Of a DNA stretch of 64,000 nt, positions 33,176-40,825 are shown in pieces. The stretch is from contig NZ_KB913017.1 of the NCBI RefSeq assembly GCF_000383975.1, positions 3,262,265-3,326,264 of the forward strand. Reading direction: 5' to 3'. The position numbers were made by a program, and so were the translations under genes. The notes below the pieces were generated by a model, which saw only the letters and a list, made by a program, of their open reading frames with translations, was not told the origin of the DNA and did no database searches. This DNA is from Natronorubrum tibetense GA33. GTDB taxonomy: Archaea > Halobacteriota > Halobacteria > Halobacteriales > Natrialbaceae. Within the stretch, counting starts at the first letter, position 1. Every line of letters starts with the position of its first letter.

Positions 33176-35847
33176 ACGTCATCGAAGGAGGTATTCTCTC
33201 CAAGCAGCTTCCGATACGTATCATCTCCCGTTGCTTCGGCGAGGTCCCCACATACTTTTCGTAGCTCGTCATTGATCCCCCACTGTTCAACGTATTCCCT
33301 TGACGACCTTCCCTCTTCGAATAGAGAACGTAGGAACTGTGCTTTATCGAGTTCGTTTAAATCACGATCAGGGTTATCCATCTTGCTTCGGATGTATGCC
33401 TGTCGCTTTTCATTCTCCCAGGTTCCGAGAGTGAGTTCATTCCCTTCCATTTGGAAGAGCTGCATATCCTTCATCTCGTCAGAAGTCGCATTAGTCCCGC
33501 GAGATAGTTTATTGAGATCTGTGTACGTTGGGTTAGGCAATTCTAGTAGATCCAGAAAGACCTCGATTTCGCCATACTCAGTATCTTCTTGAATGATTCC
33601 ATAAATCTCATCGACTATCTCCTTTGCGGACATTATCTCGCCATCTTGGTGAACCTTCCCATGATGTTTTGAATACTCTGCAAAACATTTCCCCATCTCA
33701 ATAACACCGATATCGCCAGCAGCGAGCTCTCTGTTCTCCTCTAAACTTTTACGGGCTATGTTTGCTGTCCGTCGGATATTCCGACGTAAGGATCGCCAGG
33801 AGGTTGGAGTTCTTTCATCAGTTGGCCTGGCAACGATAACGATATCGAAGGAAACTGTTTCTCCTTTTGTGAATTTATGAAGATCAGAGTTTATCGGGTA
33901 TGTCGCAGTAACCTCGAAGCCGGTTTCGCAAAGCGCCTCTAGGAGTTCCCCCCATGACTCTGAACTGCTGTGATGATAGGTGAAAGCGACTACTCCCTCG
34001 TCTTTCAACGCAGTATTGATCCGAGAGAATGCTTGTTTGAGTTCGGATTCAAAGTCCTCATCTCCCTTTCCTGAGGCAGGGTTAACTACCATACTCTCCG
34101 CACGTGGCGTATGTTCAGTTTCAAAACAATCGTATTCATTCTCTAATACTGGCTTTAGCCATACATAGTGAAAGTCGGAGAGTTCGGAGTAGAGGATATT
34201 GTTATAGTACGGTGGATCCGTTATTACTGCATCATATTCATCCTCGGCATCGATGAGACGCATATCGCCTTGTTTGACGACCGAGTTTTGGCCAATCGGT
34301 TGTCTGAACTCATCGGTCTCATGCGTATCTTCGTTTTCCACATAGCGTTCAGTAGGAGAGTTAGCATATTCTACGCCTCGTAGGACCATCTCCCAGGTTT
34401 TTCGAAAGGTAATCATTCCATATTCGGTACCCCATGGATTGTTCTCGGCAGGACTTGTTGGCGGTTCATATGAATTTGTTCGCCACAAGTCCGCTATTTT
34501 TGATGCACTAGCCTGATACCCGACCATCATCGAGTTGCAGCGTAGAGTTTCGCTGAACGCCAGTAACAGGAACTCCTTCGCATTATCATTGTCTATATAA
34601 TCAATGGATTTTGATATTTTTGAGAGTGATAAAAGTTGACGAGAGTTGAACATATCTGACCAGTTTTCCACCCCATGACGTGGAAGATTCCCATTACCTG
34701 GCATCGTTCCTTCAAAGTGATTTGCGTCTGTTTTCCAGCCTGGTCGAATTGGCTTATCAGGGATATATTCCCGCAGTTCACTAGATGAATTCCATTCTTG
34801 TTCTGCTTTCTCGTAGAGCTGCTTGTCCGCAGGTGTAGCAGGTTTGTAGCCCTTTGTTTGACTCCGTTGTGCCCCATTTTCGTCGCAATGAGTGCAGTAA
34901 TACTCTACTGCAAATAGTCGACTATCAAATCCATCTCTTTCTTGTATTCGTTCAGTGACGGAGTAGCGTTGGCCACAGTCTGAGCAGATGTAGTCACCAT
35001 AGTCCACAGTCCCTTCTTGGGGGATGAACTCATGGTCACATTCACTACAGCTGCATTCCTCACGCCAATCGTCAACCAAGATCACTGATTCGCAATTGGG
35101 GCAAAGAACGTTGTCCTTGTCGTCATTCTCATATCTTCCCTTCGCTATCCGGTAGTCCTTGAATAGTGGAACCGTGTTTCCGCAAGAGGTGCAGTCAAGT
35201 TCCTTCACCCAGAAGTTGTACATCACATCGGCTTTGTGATCTCCGTGAGGACACTGGGTCTGATAGTACTGGAATATCTCATCCTTGACGTCAGACTTCA
35301 CCTGCTCGAATGCTTCTTCAAGCTCTTCAATTTCAGTACTGCCTGCTTCCATCTGCTTCTTTGTAACGAACCATGCCACCGGATTGAGGTCCCAACCTTC
35401 TGATTCCACACCAAATCGTGAAGCTTCAACAAGTGATGTACCTCCACCCATGAACGGATCAAGGACTTTCAGATCATTCACCCGGATATCCTTCGGATAT
35501 AAGTCCCAAAGCGATTCTGGGTCATCCATATCGACCTCTTGAATTTTCTGTACGAGGTCCTCACGACTGTTTCCACTCCCTCCAAGAGTTTGGTTCTGTC
35601 CGGGTTCGTAAATCTCGAAATCCTCTATATCCATATTTTCATTAAGGAGTGTATAGAGCGAAATAGCACGGAAGAGACAGCCCGGTCTTCTTGCCCACCA
35701 CTTGTGCATCGTGTAGATAGGGCGATACCATTGTTTCGCGCGGCTCTCCTTTGCAGCAATCTCGTTAACCCGTTCTATGGGAAATCCCCGTTCAATTGGA
35801 AGTTCTGACCGGTCACCGGATTGGCGATTTTCCTGCTCCTGAGACAT
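33172..35847 (-). CDS. Zn-ribbon DNA methylase, DUF1156/COG1743 family, copy A, 891 residues
   Basis: The start is at an ATG at 35847 (MSQEQENRQSGD), with a TATA-like box at 35878-35884. The DUF1156 head (IERVNEIAAKESRAKQWYRP, then MHKWWARRPG) is followed by motif I, LDPFMGGGTSLVEASRFG (near 125). Zinc-binding pairs (CPNC, CSCSEC, CSDCG, CTHC) occur in the middle. Motif IV is ITDPPYYNN (near 541) and the tail is helical. The DPPY order marks a beta-class amino-methyltransferase acting on adenine or cytosine. It closely resembles copy C (48117-50789) and less so copy B. It probably modifies host DNA for a restriction-like system using the SNF2 and DUF499 ATPases. Confidence 0.88.
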   Translation of the reverse strand: MSQEQENRQSGDRSELPIERGFPIERVNEIAAKESRAKQWYRPIYTMHKWWARRPGCLFRAISLYTLLNENMDIEDFEIYEPGQNQTLGGSGNSREDLVQKIQEVDMDDPESLWDLYPKDIRVNDLKVLDPFMGGGTSLVEASRFGVESEGWDLNPVAWFVTKKQMEAGSTEIEELEEAFEQVKSDVKDEIFQYYQTQCPHGDHKADVMYNFWVKELDCTSCGNTVPLFKDYRIAKGRYENDDKDNVLCPNCESVILVDDWREECSCSECDHEFIPQEGTVDYGDYICSDCGQRYSVTERIQERDGFDSRLFAVEYYCTHCDENGAQRSQTKGYKPATPADKQLYEKAEQEWNSSSELREYIPDKPIRPGWKTDANHFEGTMPGNGNLPRHGVENWSDMFNSRQLLSLSKISKSIDYIDNDNAKEFLLLAFSETLRCNSMMVGYQASASKIADLWRTNSYEPPTSPAENNPWGTEYGMITFRKTWEMVLRGVEYANSPTERYVENEDTHETDEFRQPIGQNSVVKQGDMRLIDAEDEYDAVITDPPYYNNILYSELSDFHYVWLKPVLENEYDCFETEHTPRAESMVVNPASGKGDEDFESELKQAFSRINTALKDEGVVAFTYHHSSSESWGELLEALCETGFEVTATYPINSDLHKFTKGETVSFDIVIVARPTDERTPTSWRSLRRNIRRTANIARKSLEENRELAAGDIGVIEMGKCFAEYSKHHGKVHQDGEIMSAKEIVDEIYGIIQEDTEYGEIEVFLDLLELPNPTYTDLNKLSRGTNATSDEMKDMQLFQMEGNELTLGTWENEKRQAYIRSKMDNPDRDLNELDKAQFLRSLFEEGRSSREYVEQWGINDELRKVCGDLAEATGDDTYRKLLGENTSFDDV

Positions 35848-35877
35848 TGTAGATGTGTACCCGAAAACAAGTGAGGG

Positions 35878-35884
35878 ATATAAA
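35878..35884 (-). promoter_or_regulatory. TATA-like box of DUF1156 copy A
   Basis: The minus-strand reading TTTATAT lies 31-37 bases before the ATG at 35847. It supports that ATG over the longer frame reaching 35976, whose extra residues are not conserved in copy C. Confidence 0.45.
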
Positions 35885-36117
35885 TGTACTCGACATCGGC
35901 GGGGCAGACTCGAGGTGCGAACGAAGTATTTGCTTTGTAGAAGAAAGTGATTTCCATCCGTAAACGCATGGCTCACTCGAACTCGAGAAAAACTACATTC
36001 TATCGACTATCCAGAAGTTCTCCAAAAATCTAGTAAGGAGCTGGTCGAGGCGGAGTTCAAAGAGAGGCAAACATCCGATTAGCTACGTGTCTTCTTGATC
36101 GCCTCTAGTTATCTCTG

Positions 36118-37341
36118 CTACGATAGCCGGAGATACGTCCAGAGTGGGACCTGGATGATCGGCTTTGGGCCGTCGGTATTGACGGTGATTCCATCGTCCA
36201 GTGCTGACCTTGCAGTTGTGAGCACCACCCCGAATGCTGGTTCCGCGTCAAACGTAGCCTTCTGGTCATCACTGAGCTCACCTCCGTACTTGCCTTGCTC
36301 TACGTATGCCTGTCTCTGCTTGGTGAAGGTGCCCGTCACAGGGCTGTACATCTGCTCATCGACTCTGTCTCGATCGCTCTCGCAAGCATCGCTCTCGAGT
36401 AACTCCTGTAACGCATCGAAATCAGGCGTATCTCGACTCATCTGGAGTTCTTCCAGGGGCCGATTGTAAGACCACAGTATCGGAACGGGAGTACCGTTTA
36501 TCTTGGGTACGAAGTCGACTGTGCCCTTTGATCCCACCCAGAACTTGACTACACCGCGCTTCGGATCGTGTGGATGATTGAGTTCGTTCGACAGCCGGAT
36601 CGTGTGATCGAACGCGACCGCCTTCGCCAGTGCCTCGTCTAGTCCGGGCTTACGCCGGAGCAAGTCATTGAGATCGTTCCGACAGAACGCGTTCGTGATT
36701 CCTGGATCCCGCAGGTAAAATCGGATTTTCCGCGGTCGCTGATTGTCGTACTCTTGTGCTGCAGATAGCAGGTGGAGTCGTGAAAGGGCGCTGAGATACT
36801 TATCTCGGAGGGTTCGGCGATCGACATCGAGAACGTCGGTTAGCTCGTTGAAGCGAATATCCCTGGTCGGGTGTTCGTGAGCGGTAAGGGCACAAAACCG
36901 CTCCAAGTCGAGCGTGTCCTTTACCCCTCCAAGATCCGTCGTAGCATGAAGGGGGTCGTTTCTGAAGTCCGTGAGTAGCTCTCGCGGATGGGATTCGAAA
37001 TCGACATCGTCTCGTCCACGGATTATGTCGACAAACTGCTCCGCGTCAATCGAGATGTCGTCTCCGGCGATCCGGAGCGTCAGCATTCCCCCGCTCGTGC
37101 AGTAATTCGCGATCTCTCGTCGGACCGTCGATGGTTCAGTAATTGCGTCGCCACTCTGTGCTTCAATCCCGGATACGAATCGGTCAGCGTCTCTCTTCTC
37201 GACAGCCTCATGTAACGCCTCTCGAAATTTGCTTTCATCGAACCGCTCGGTCGGTGGCGTGACTTTGATATTCCGGTATTGCACCTCGAGGAAATCCGAG
37301 AAGCCAATGCGGTAGACACACGTTGTTTTATAACAGCTCAC
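36118..37341 (-). CDS. Truncated relative of the archaeal ATPase family, lacking the P-loop domain
   Basis: The frame is open from a GTG at 37341; a GTG at 37284 (MQYRNIKVTPP) is a likelier start because the promoter of the divergent McrB gene lies at 37327-37333. The protein has a wHTH (TRDIRFNELTDVLDVDRRTL), a LRDPGITNAF segment and a C-terminal domain ending in PIIQVPLWTYLRLS. These resemble the second half of the ATPase at 10166-11821 (GIDRRTLDDYFDYLE, LRDPLHMAMFS, YYIPFWLLLLAI). No Walker motif is present. Either this is a natural nuclease-like-only version, or the 5' half was lost when the McrBC genes were placed beside it. Confidence 0.6.
   Translation of the reverse strand: MSCYKTTCVYRIGFSDFLEVQYRNIKVTPPTERFDESKFREALHEAVEKRDADRFVSGIEAQSGDAITEPSTVRREIANYCTSGGMLTLRIAGDDISIDAEQFVDIIRGRDDVDFESHPRELLTDFRNDPLHATTDLGGVKDTLDLERFCALTAHEHPTRDIRFNELTDVLDVDRRTLRDKYLSALSRLHLLSAAQEYDNQRPRKIRFYLRDPGITNAFCRNDLNDLLRRKPGLDEALAKAVAFDHTIRLSNELNHPHDPKRGVVKFWVGSKGTVDFVPKINGTPVPILWSYNRPLEELQMSRDTPDFDALQELLESDACESDRDRVDEQMYSPVTGTFTKQRQAYVEQGKYGGELSDDQKATFDAEPAFGVVLTTARSALDDGITVNTDGPKPIIQVPLWTYLRLS
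37327..37333 (+). promoter_or_regulatory. TATA box of the McrBC-like operon
   Basis: TTTATAA is centred 28 bases before the McrB ATG at 37358, the spacing of a leaderless haloarchaeal promoter. It lies inside the longest possible reading frame of the divergent gene. Confidence 0.55.
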
Positions 37342-37357
37342 CGATATTCTCCAATCA

Positions 37358-38593
37358 ATGAGTAGCCGGAAGCCGAGTTTCCAGAACTACGACCGAGACG
37401 AGGCCGAGGAGTACAGTGGCTTCCTCCTCAGCAACGCCGCCACCGCGAAGGACTTCATCACCCGGACGACCGATCCGGACGCGATCCGCTACTTGGTCGA
37501 GGAACACACCATCGACCTCGACGTTCCCGGAGCCGGTATCCAGCTCAAGGAGGCCGTCCTCACCTCGGAGACAGCACCGCTCGATGTGAAACAGACGGTT
37601 GCACAGCGCAACGCAGATCTCGGTGACATGCTCGTGCCGGAGACCGTCGAGCGAAATGCCCGCACCGCGCTTGCGGTTGGCAAGCCTATCGTGCTCTACG
37701 GTCCGACCGGGACAGGCAAGACCTACTTTGCGAAGCAGCTCGCGTTGGCGACCTGCGTCGACTACGAGGTCTACACCGCGACGCCGACGTGGACCCCAGC
37801 AGACATCACCGGCAGCATTCAGCCCGAGACTCACGACGGCGATATTACCTACCATCGTCGCGCTGGCTGCGTCTCACAGGGCATTCAGCAGGCCGAGCGA
37901 TACGGCGACAATTACGCCGTTATCATCGATGAAATCACCCGTGCGGACATCTCACAGGTGTTCGGTCCGCTGTACACCGCTATAGAAGATCAAGACCAGG
38001 TGATCTTCCGCGATGATGAGGGCAATGGGCTGACGCTGAACGACAATCTGAAGCTGATCTGCACGATGAACATGTCCGACCGGACGGTAAACGAACTGGA
38101 CAATGCCATCACTCGTCGATTCGCCATGATCGAGTTGAGCCGCTACGACAGGGACGCCAGAGCGGAGCTGTTCGACGATTGGATCGGCGAACTGGATCCT
38201 GGTCCAGACCGCAACATCGACACCGACGAGCTGAAAGACTTGTTTGAGAACCATCACCGCGGCATCAACAACGGGACGACAACGAACAGCGAGGGTGGTA
38301 TCATGGAGTTCGGTCCGATGCACTACGTCGACGTGACGAAGTTCCTGAAACACGCCTGTAAACCGAGCGGGCCGTATGCAGGGGAGGCGGTCATGGCGGT
38401 CGGGCAGGCCTTTGCGACCTACGTTGCACCACGACTCCTGAATACGGCATCACTCCCGCAAATAAACCGTATCGCAAGTCATTACGAGACTCTGGACGAT
38501 CAGTATCGGTTTGATATGAGCGCCCCCGCCGATTTAGCGCGCCGACAGGCTGCCGCCGAGGAACGCGAGATGGGCGTCAGCGCATATGAGTAG
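37358..38593 (+). CDS. mcrB-like: McrB-like AAA+ ATPase of a modification-dependent restriction system, 411 residues
   Basis: ATG at 37358. Walker A is LYGPTGTGKTYF (about residues 113-124). Walker B is VIIDEITRAD (about 189-198), with an arginine where McrB/MoxR-type proteins have one. TMNMSDRTV (about 240) is the McrB-type sensor/Asn motif, followed by NAITRRFAMI. McrB forms a hexameric motor, in Escherichia coli driven by GTP, that activates the McrC nuclease at modified cytosine. There is no N-terminal DSA-type DNA reader; the first 100 residues are helical and divergent, so target choice may differ. It overlaps mcrC by 8 bases. Confidence 0.8.
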   Translation: MSSRKPSFQNYDRDEAEEYSGFLLSNAATAKDFITRTTDPDAIRYLVEEHTIDLDVPGAGIQLKEAVLTSETAPLDVKQTVAQRNADLGDMLVPETVERNARTALAVGKPIVLYGPTGTGKTYFAKQLALATCVDYEVYTATPTWTPADITGSIQPETHDGDITYHRRAGCVSQGIQQAERYGDNYAVIIDEITRADISQVFGPLYTAIEDQDQVIFRDDEGNGLTLNDNLKLICTMNMSDRTVNELDNAITRRFAMIELSRYDRDARAELFDDWIGELDPGPDRNIDTDELKDLFENHHRGINNGTTTNSEGGIMEFGPMHYVDVTKFLKHACKPSGPYAGEAVMAVGQAFATYVAPRLLNTASLPQINRIASHYETLDDQYRFDMSAPADLARRQAAAEEREMGVSAYE

Positions 38594-40388
38594 GTCAGTA
38601 CGGTGCGAGTACGGCACCTCCCTGTGCAGCGTCCAAGAGAATGGAAAGCTGGTTGTCGAAGGCTGTGACCCACAACAGGTCACGGAAGAACTCCGTGCGG
38701 CAAACTTCGTACGGGAAGGAAGTCAGTTCGTCAAGCGACGCACGCGACTGCGCCGTGGACGGTCCAATGCTGACGAGGAGGGGAATGGACTCCAAGTCCT
38801 CACCGCTCGAATCGTTGAGGACACGATCCACGTAGAGCCCTCGGATGTCGTCGGTGTGGTTCGTCTACTGCCGGGAATGAGCGTTCAGATAGAACCGAAG
38901 GTCGACTGGGACGATGTCGTTCGAATGCTGTTGACCGTCTACGAAATCGAGCGAACCCAATCCCCCTACGGAATCCCGCTCGATGAGATGACGGCTGGGG
39001 GCATTGACGCGTCTAGAATCATCGCGATCTTCGCGATCAACTATGTTCAGGGCCTGCGAACGATCAACAGGAAGGGGTTTATCCGGAACCTCGAAATCCA
39101 TCGGCGGACCGGGTTCGATGGAATCGGTTCGATCGACATGTCACAGACGCTGCTGAACCAGGCCAGCGGAAACCCGGAGCCGACCTGGGTTGAAACGCAG
39201 GCCGAGTACAGCAATCTCGTTAACGAGACGATTCATATGGCTGGAAAGCTACTGCTCCGGTTGCTCCAACAGACTCCTCACGAGCAAGCACATCCCCAAC
39301 AGAACGCACTATTCTCGATAGTGTATGCAGAGGTCCAGCAAATGGAGGAACTCGGAGTCCAGAGTTCGCAAAAGCGGCTCGGTGCGTATCGGCAGGTATT
39401 GTTATCCAATCTCCCGCGACAGCGTCACTACTATCGACGAGCACTTCATACTTCCCGGTCGGTTCTCGCCTCGACACTCCTCGGACAGGCCGGGAGCGGC
39501 CCGGAGGAGCTGCTCGTGGACTACGCGCTCAGCATGAACTCGTTGTTCGAGGACTATACACAACGGGTGCTGTCTCGAACGCTCGGATCACTCGAGAATA
39601 TCGACCACCTCAACGAACTTGAGACGGTCGAATGTGAGGCGGAGCCTCCCATCTATCCGTTCGATGGGAACACCGATGCGACATACTATCCGGACCATCT
39701 GCTCACGGACGATGAGGAGACACTCGCCGTCTTGGACTCGAAATACTATCGTGAAGGAAAGAATCCAGCCCACGAGTCCGGGTCCCGATCTCGGATGTTC
39801 TCCTATGCGTACCTGACTGCTACAGAACGAATGGCGTTTCTCTGTCCGCTCTACCATCGTACGTCACTCGACGTGAACCGCGCCGGTGCCACGGTGGATA
39901 TCGTCTCTCCTGACGGGGAATTTACCTGTGAGTCGTACGAGTCGATCATCCGGGAGTATCTTCTTGACGTGTTAACCGAGTCATATCCGGAGCTAAAGGC
40001 ATTCAACGCCGTCAACGGGGGAATGCTCTGCCTTGATAATGTTACGACCGAAGATCTTCCACTGATCGAGGACGTGAATGGACCGTTCAGTATTGCGAAC
40101 CCGTCGTCCTTCGCAAACAAGATCATCTCCGCGATCACCTTCTCGACAAGGGGGCCCAACAAACTCGATCTCGAGAACGGGGGGCAATGGACGAAGTCCC
40201 GAATCAAGGAAATCTGTGCCAAACAGAACGACGAGGGTCGTCCTAAATACCCCCCAGACCGGACGACGTGTATTCCGGTCTACGATCCCGATGAGAATGA
40301 AGCCCATGGGACGATCACGCTCTTTTTCATCCGACAGGAGGAGGACAGTACTAGAACCATGGAAACAGAAACACGCCCGCTGCTGTGA
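38586..40388 (+). CDS. mcrC-like: McrC-like nuclease subunit, 600 residues
   Basis: ATG at 38586, inside the end of the McrB-like gene. The N-terminal half has the McrC pattern (LPGMSVQIEPKVDWDDVVRM, about residues 97-116). The nuclease motif is YPDHLLTDDEETLAVLDSKY (about 368-387), i.e. Asp ... Asp-x-Lys, the PD-(D/E)XK site that cuts DNA. It is longer than Escherichia coli McrC (about 350), with an added C-terminal region of about 150 residues (RGPNKLDLENGGQW, then TITLFFIRQEE) that I do not recognise. With McrB it should restrict modified foreign DNA. Its relation to the host's own DUF1156 methylases would need the modification types to differ. Confidence 0.8.
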   Translation: MSRSVRCEYGTSLCSVQENGKLVVEGCDPQQVTEELRAANFVREGSQFVKRRTRLRRGRSNADEEGNGLQVLTARIVEDTIHVEPSDVVGVVRLLPGMSVQIEPKVDWDDVVRMLLTVYEIERTQSPYGIPLDEMTAGGIDASRIIAIFAINYVQGLRTINRKGFIRNLEIHRRTGFDGIGSIDMSQTLLNQASGNPEPTWVETQAEYSNLVNETIHMAGKLLLRLLQQTPHEQAHPQQNALFSIVYAEVQQMEELGVQSSQKRLGAYRQVLLSNLPRQRHYYRRALHTSRSVLASTLLGQAGSGPEELLVDYALSMNSLFEDYTQRVLSRTLGSLENIDHLNELETVECEAEPPIYPFDGNTDATYYPDHLLTDDEETLAVLDSKYYREGKNPAHESGSRSRMFSYAYLTATERMAFLCPLYHRTSLDVNRAGATVDIVSPDGEFTCESYESIIREYLLDVLTESYPELKAFNAVNGGMLCLDNVTTEDLPLIEDVNGPFSIANPSSFANKIISAITFSTRGPNKLDLENGGQWTKSRIKEICAKQNDEGRPKYPPDRTTCIPVYDPDENEAHGTITLFFIRQEEDSTRTMETETRPLL

Positions 40389-40393
40389 CCTCA

Positions 40394-40789
40394 CTAGACC
40401 CTGAACGGTGTGGCCAACCATCCATCTCGCCGTTGTTTGATTTGGCGACCGAAGATCGGTTCAAGCGCATGGAACTCGTCATCAACCTGTAGCTCAAAAC
40501 TATCACCAACGCTCTGGAACCTCCCCCCAACAGCGAACTGAATCGATGGGAGAGGGTGCTGGTTATTCAGATAGTCCATTTCGGAGCGCATGACCGAGAC
40601 AAGCCGTTCGCAAAGTTCGTCGTCTTCCGAGAGCGCCTCTTCGAGTCCGACGACACAAACTTCCTTCGGGAGCGTACGCCCCTCCAACTGACGGATGAAC
40701 TCGTCAAGCGGAAGTTGATAATCGGCGGTGGCACGGCTCTCCCGGTTCACGATATTATACATCCCCGCCACTGCGTCGATATCGCTCAT
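40394..40789 (-). CDS. Uncharacterised small protein, 131 residues
   Basis: ATG at 40789. The protein is soluble, acidic and mainly helical at the N-terminus (QLPLDEFIRQLEGRTL, LEEALSEDDELCERLVSVMR), with a strand-rich C-terminal third (SIQFAVGGRFQSV, SFELQVDD). No catalytic motif is recognised. It starts 36 bases after the stop of DUF1156 copy B on the same strand, so it is probably cotranscribed with the ATPase-methylase pair and may be a small subunit of that system. It ends 5 bases from the convergent McrC-like gene. Confidence 0.6.
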   Translation of the reverse strand: MSDIDAVAGMYNIVNRESRATADYQLPLDEFIRQLEGRTLPKEVCVVGLEEALSEDDELCERLVSVMRSEMDYLNNQHPLPSIQFAVGGRFQSVGDSFELQVDDEFHALEPIFGRQIKQRRDGWLATPFRV

Positions 40790-40825
40790 TGTTCCCTCCG
40801 AATGAGCTTAATGTCGTGAATCGTC

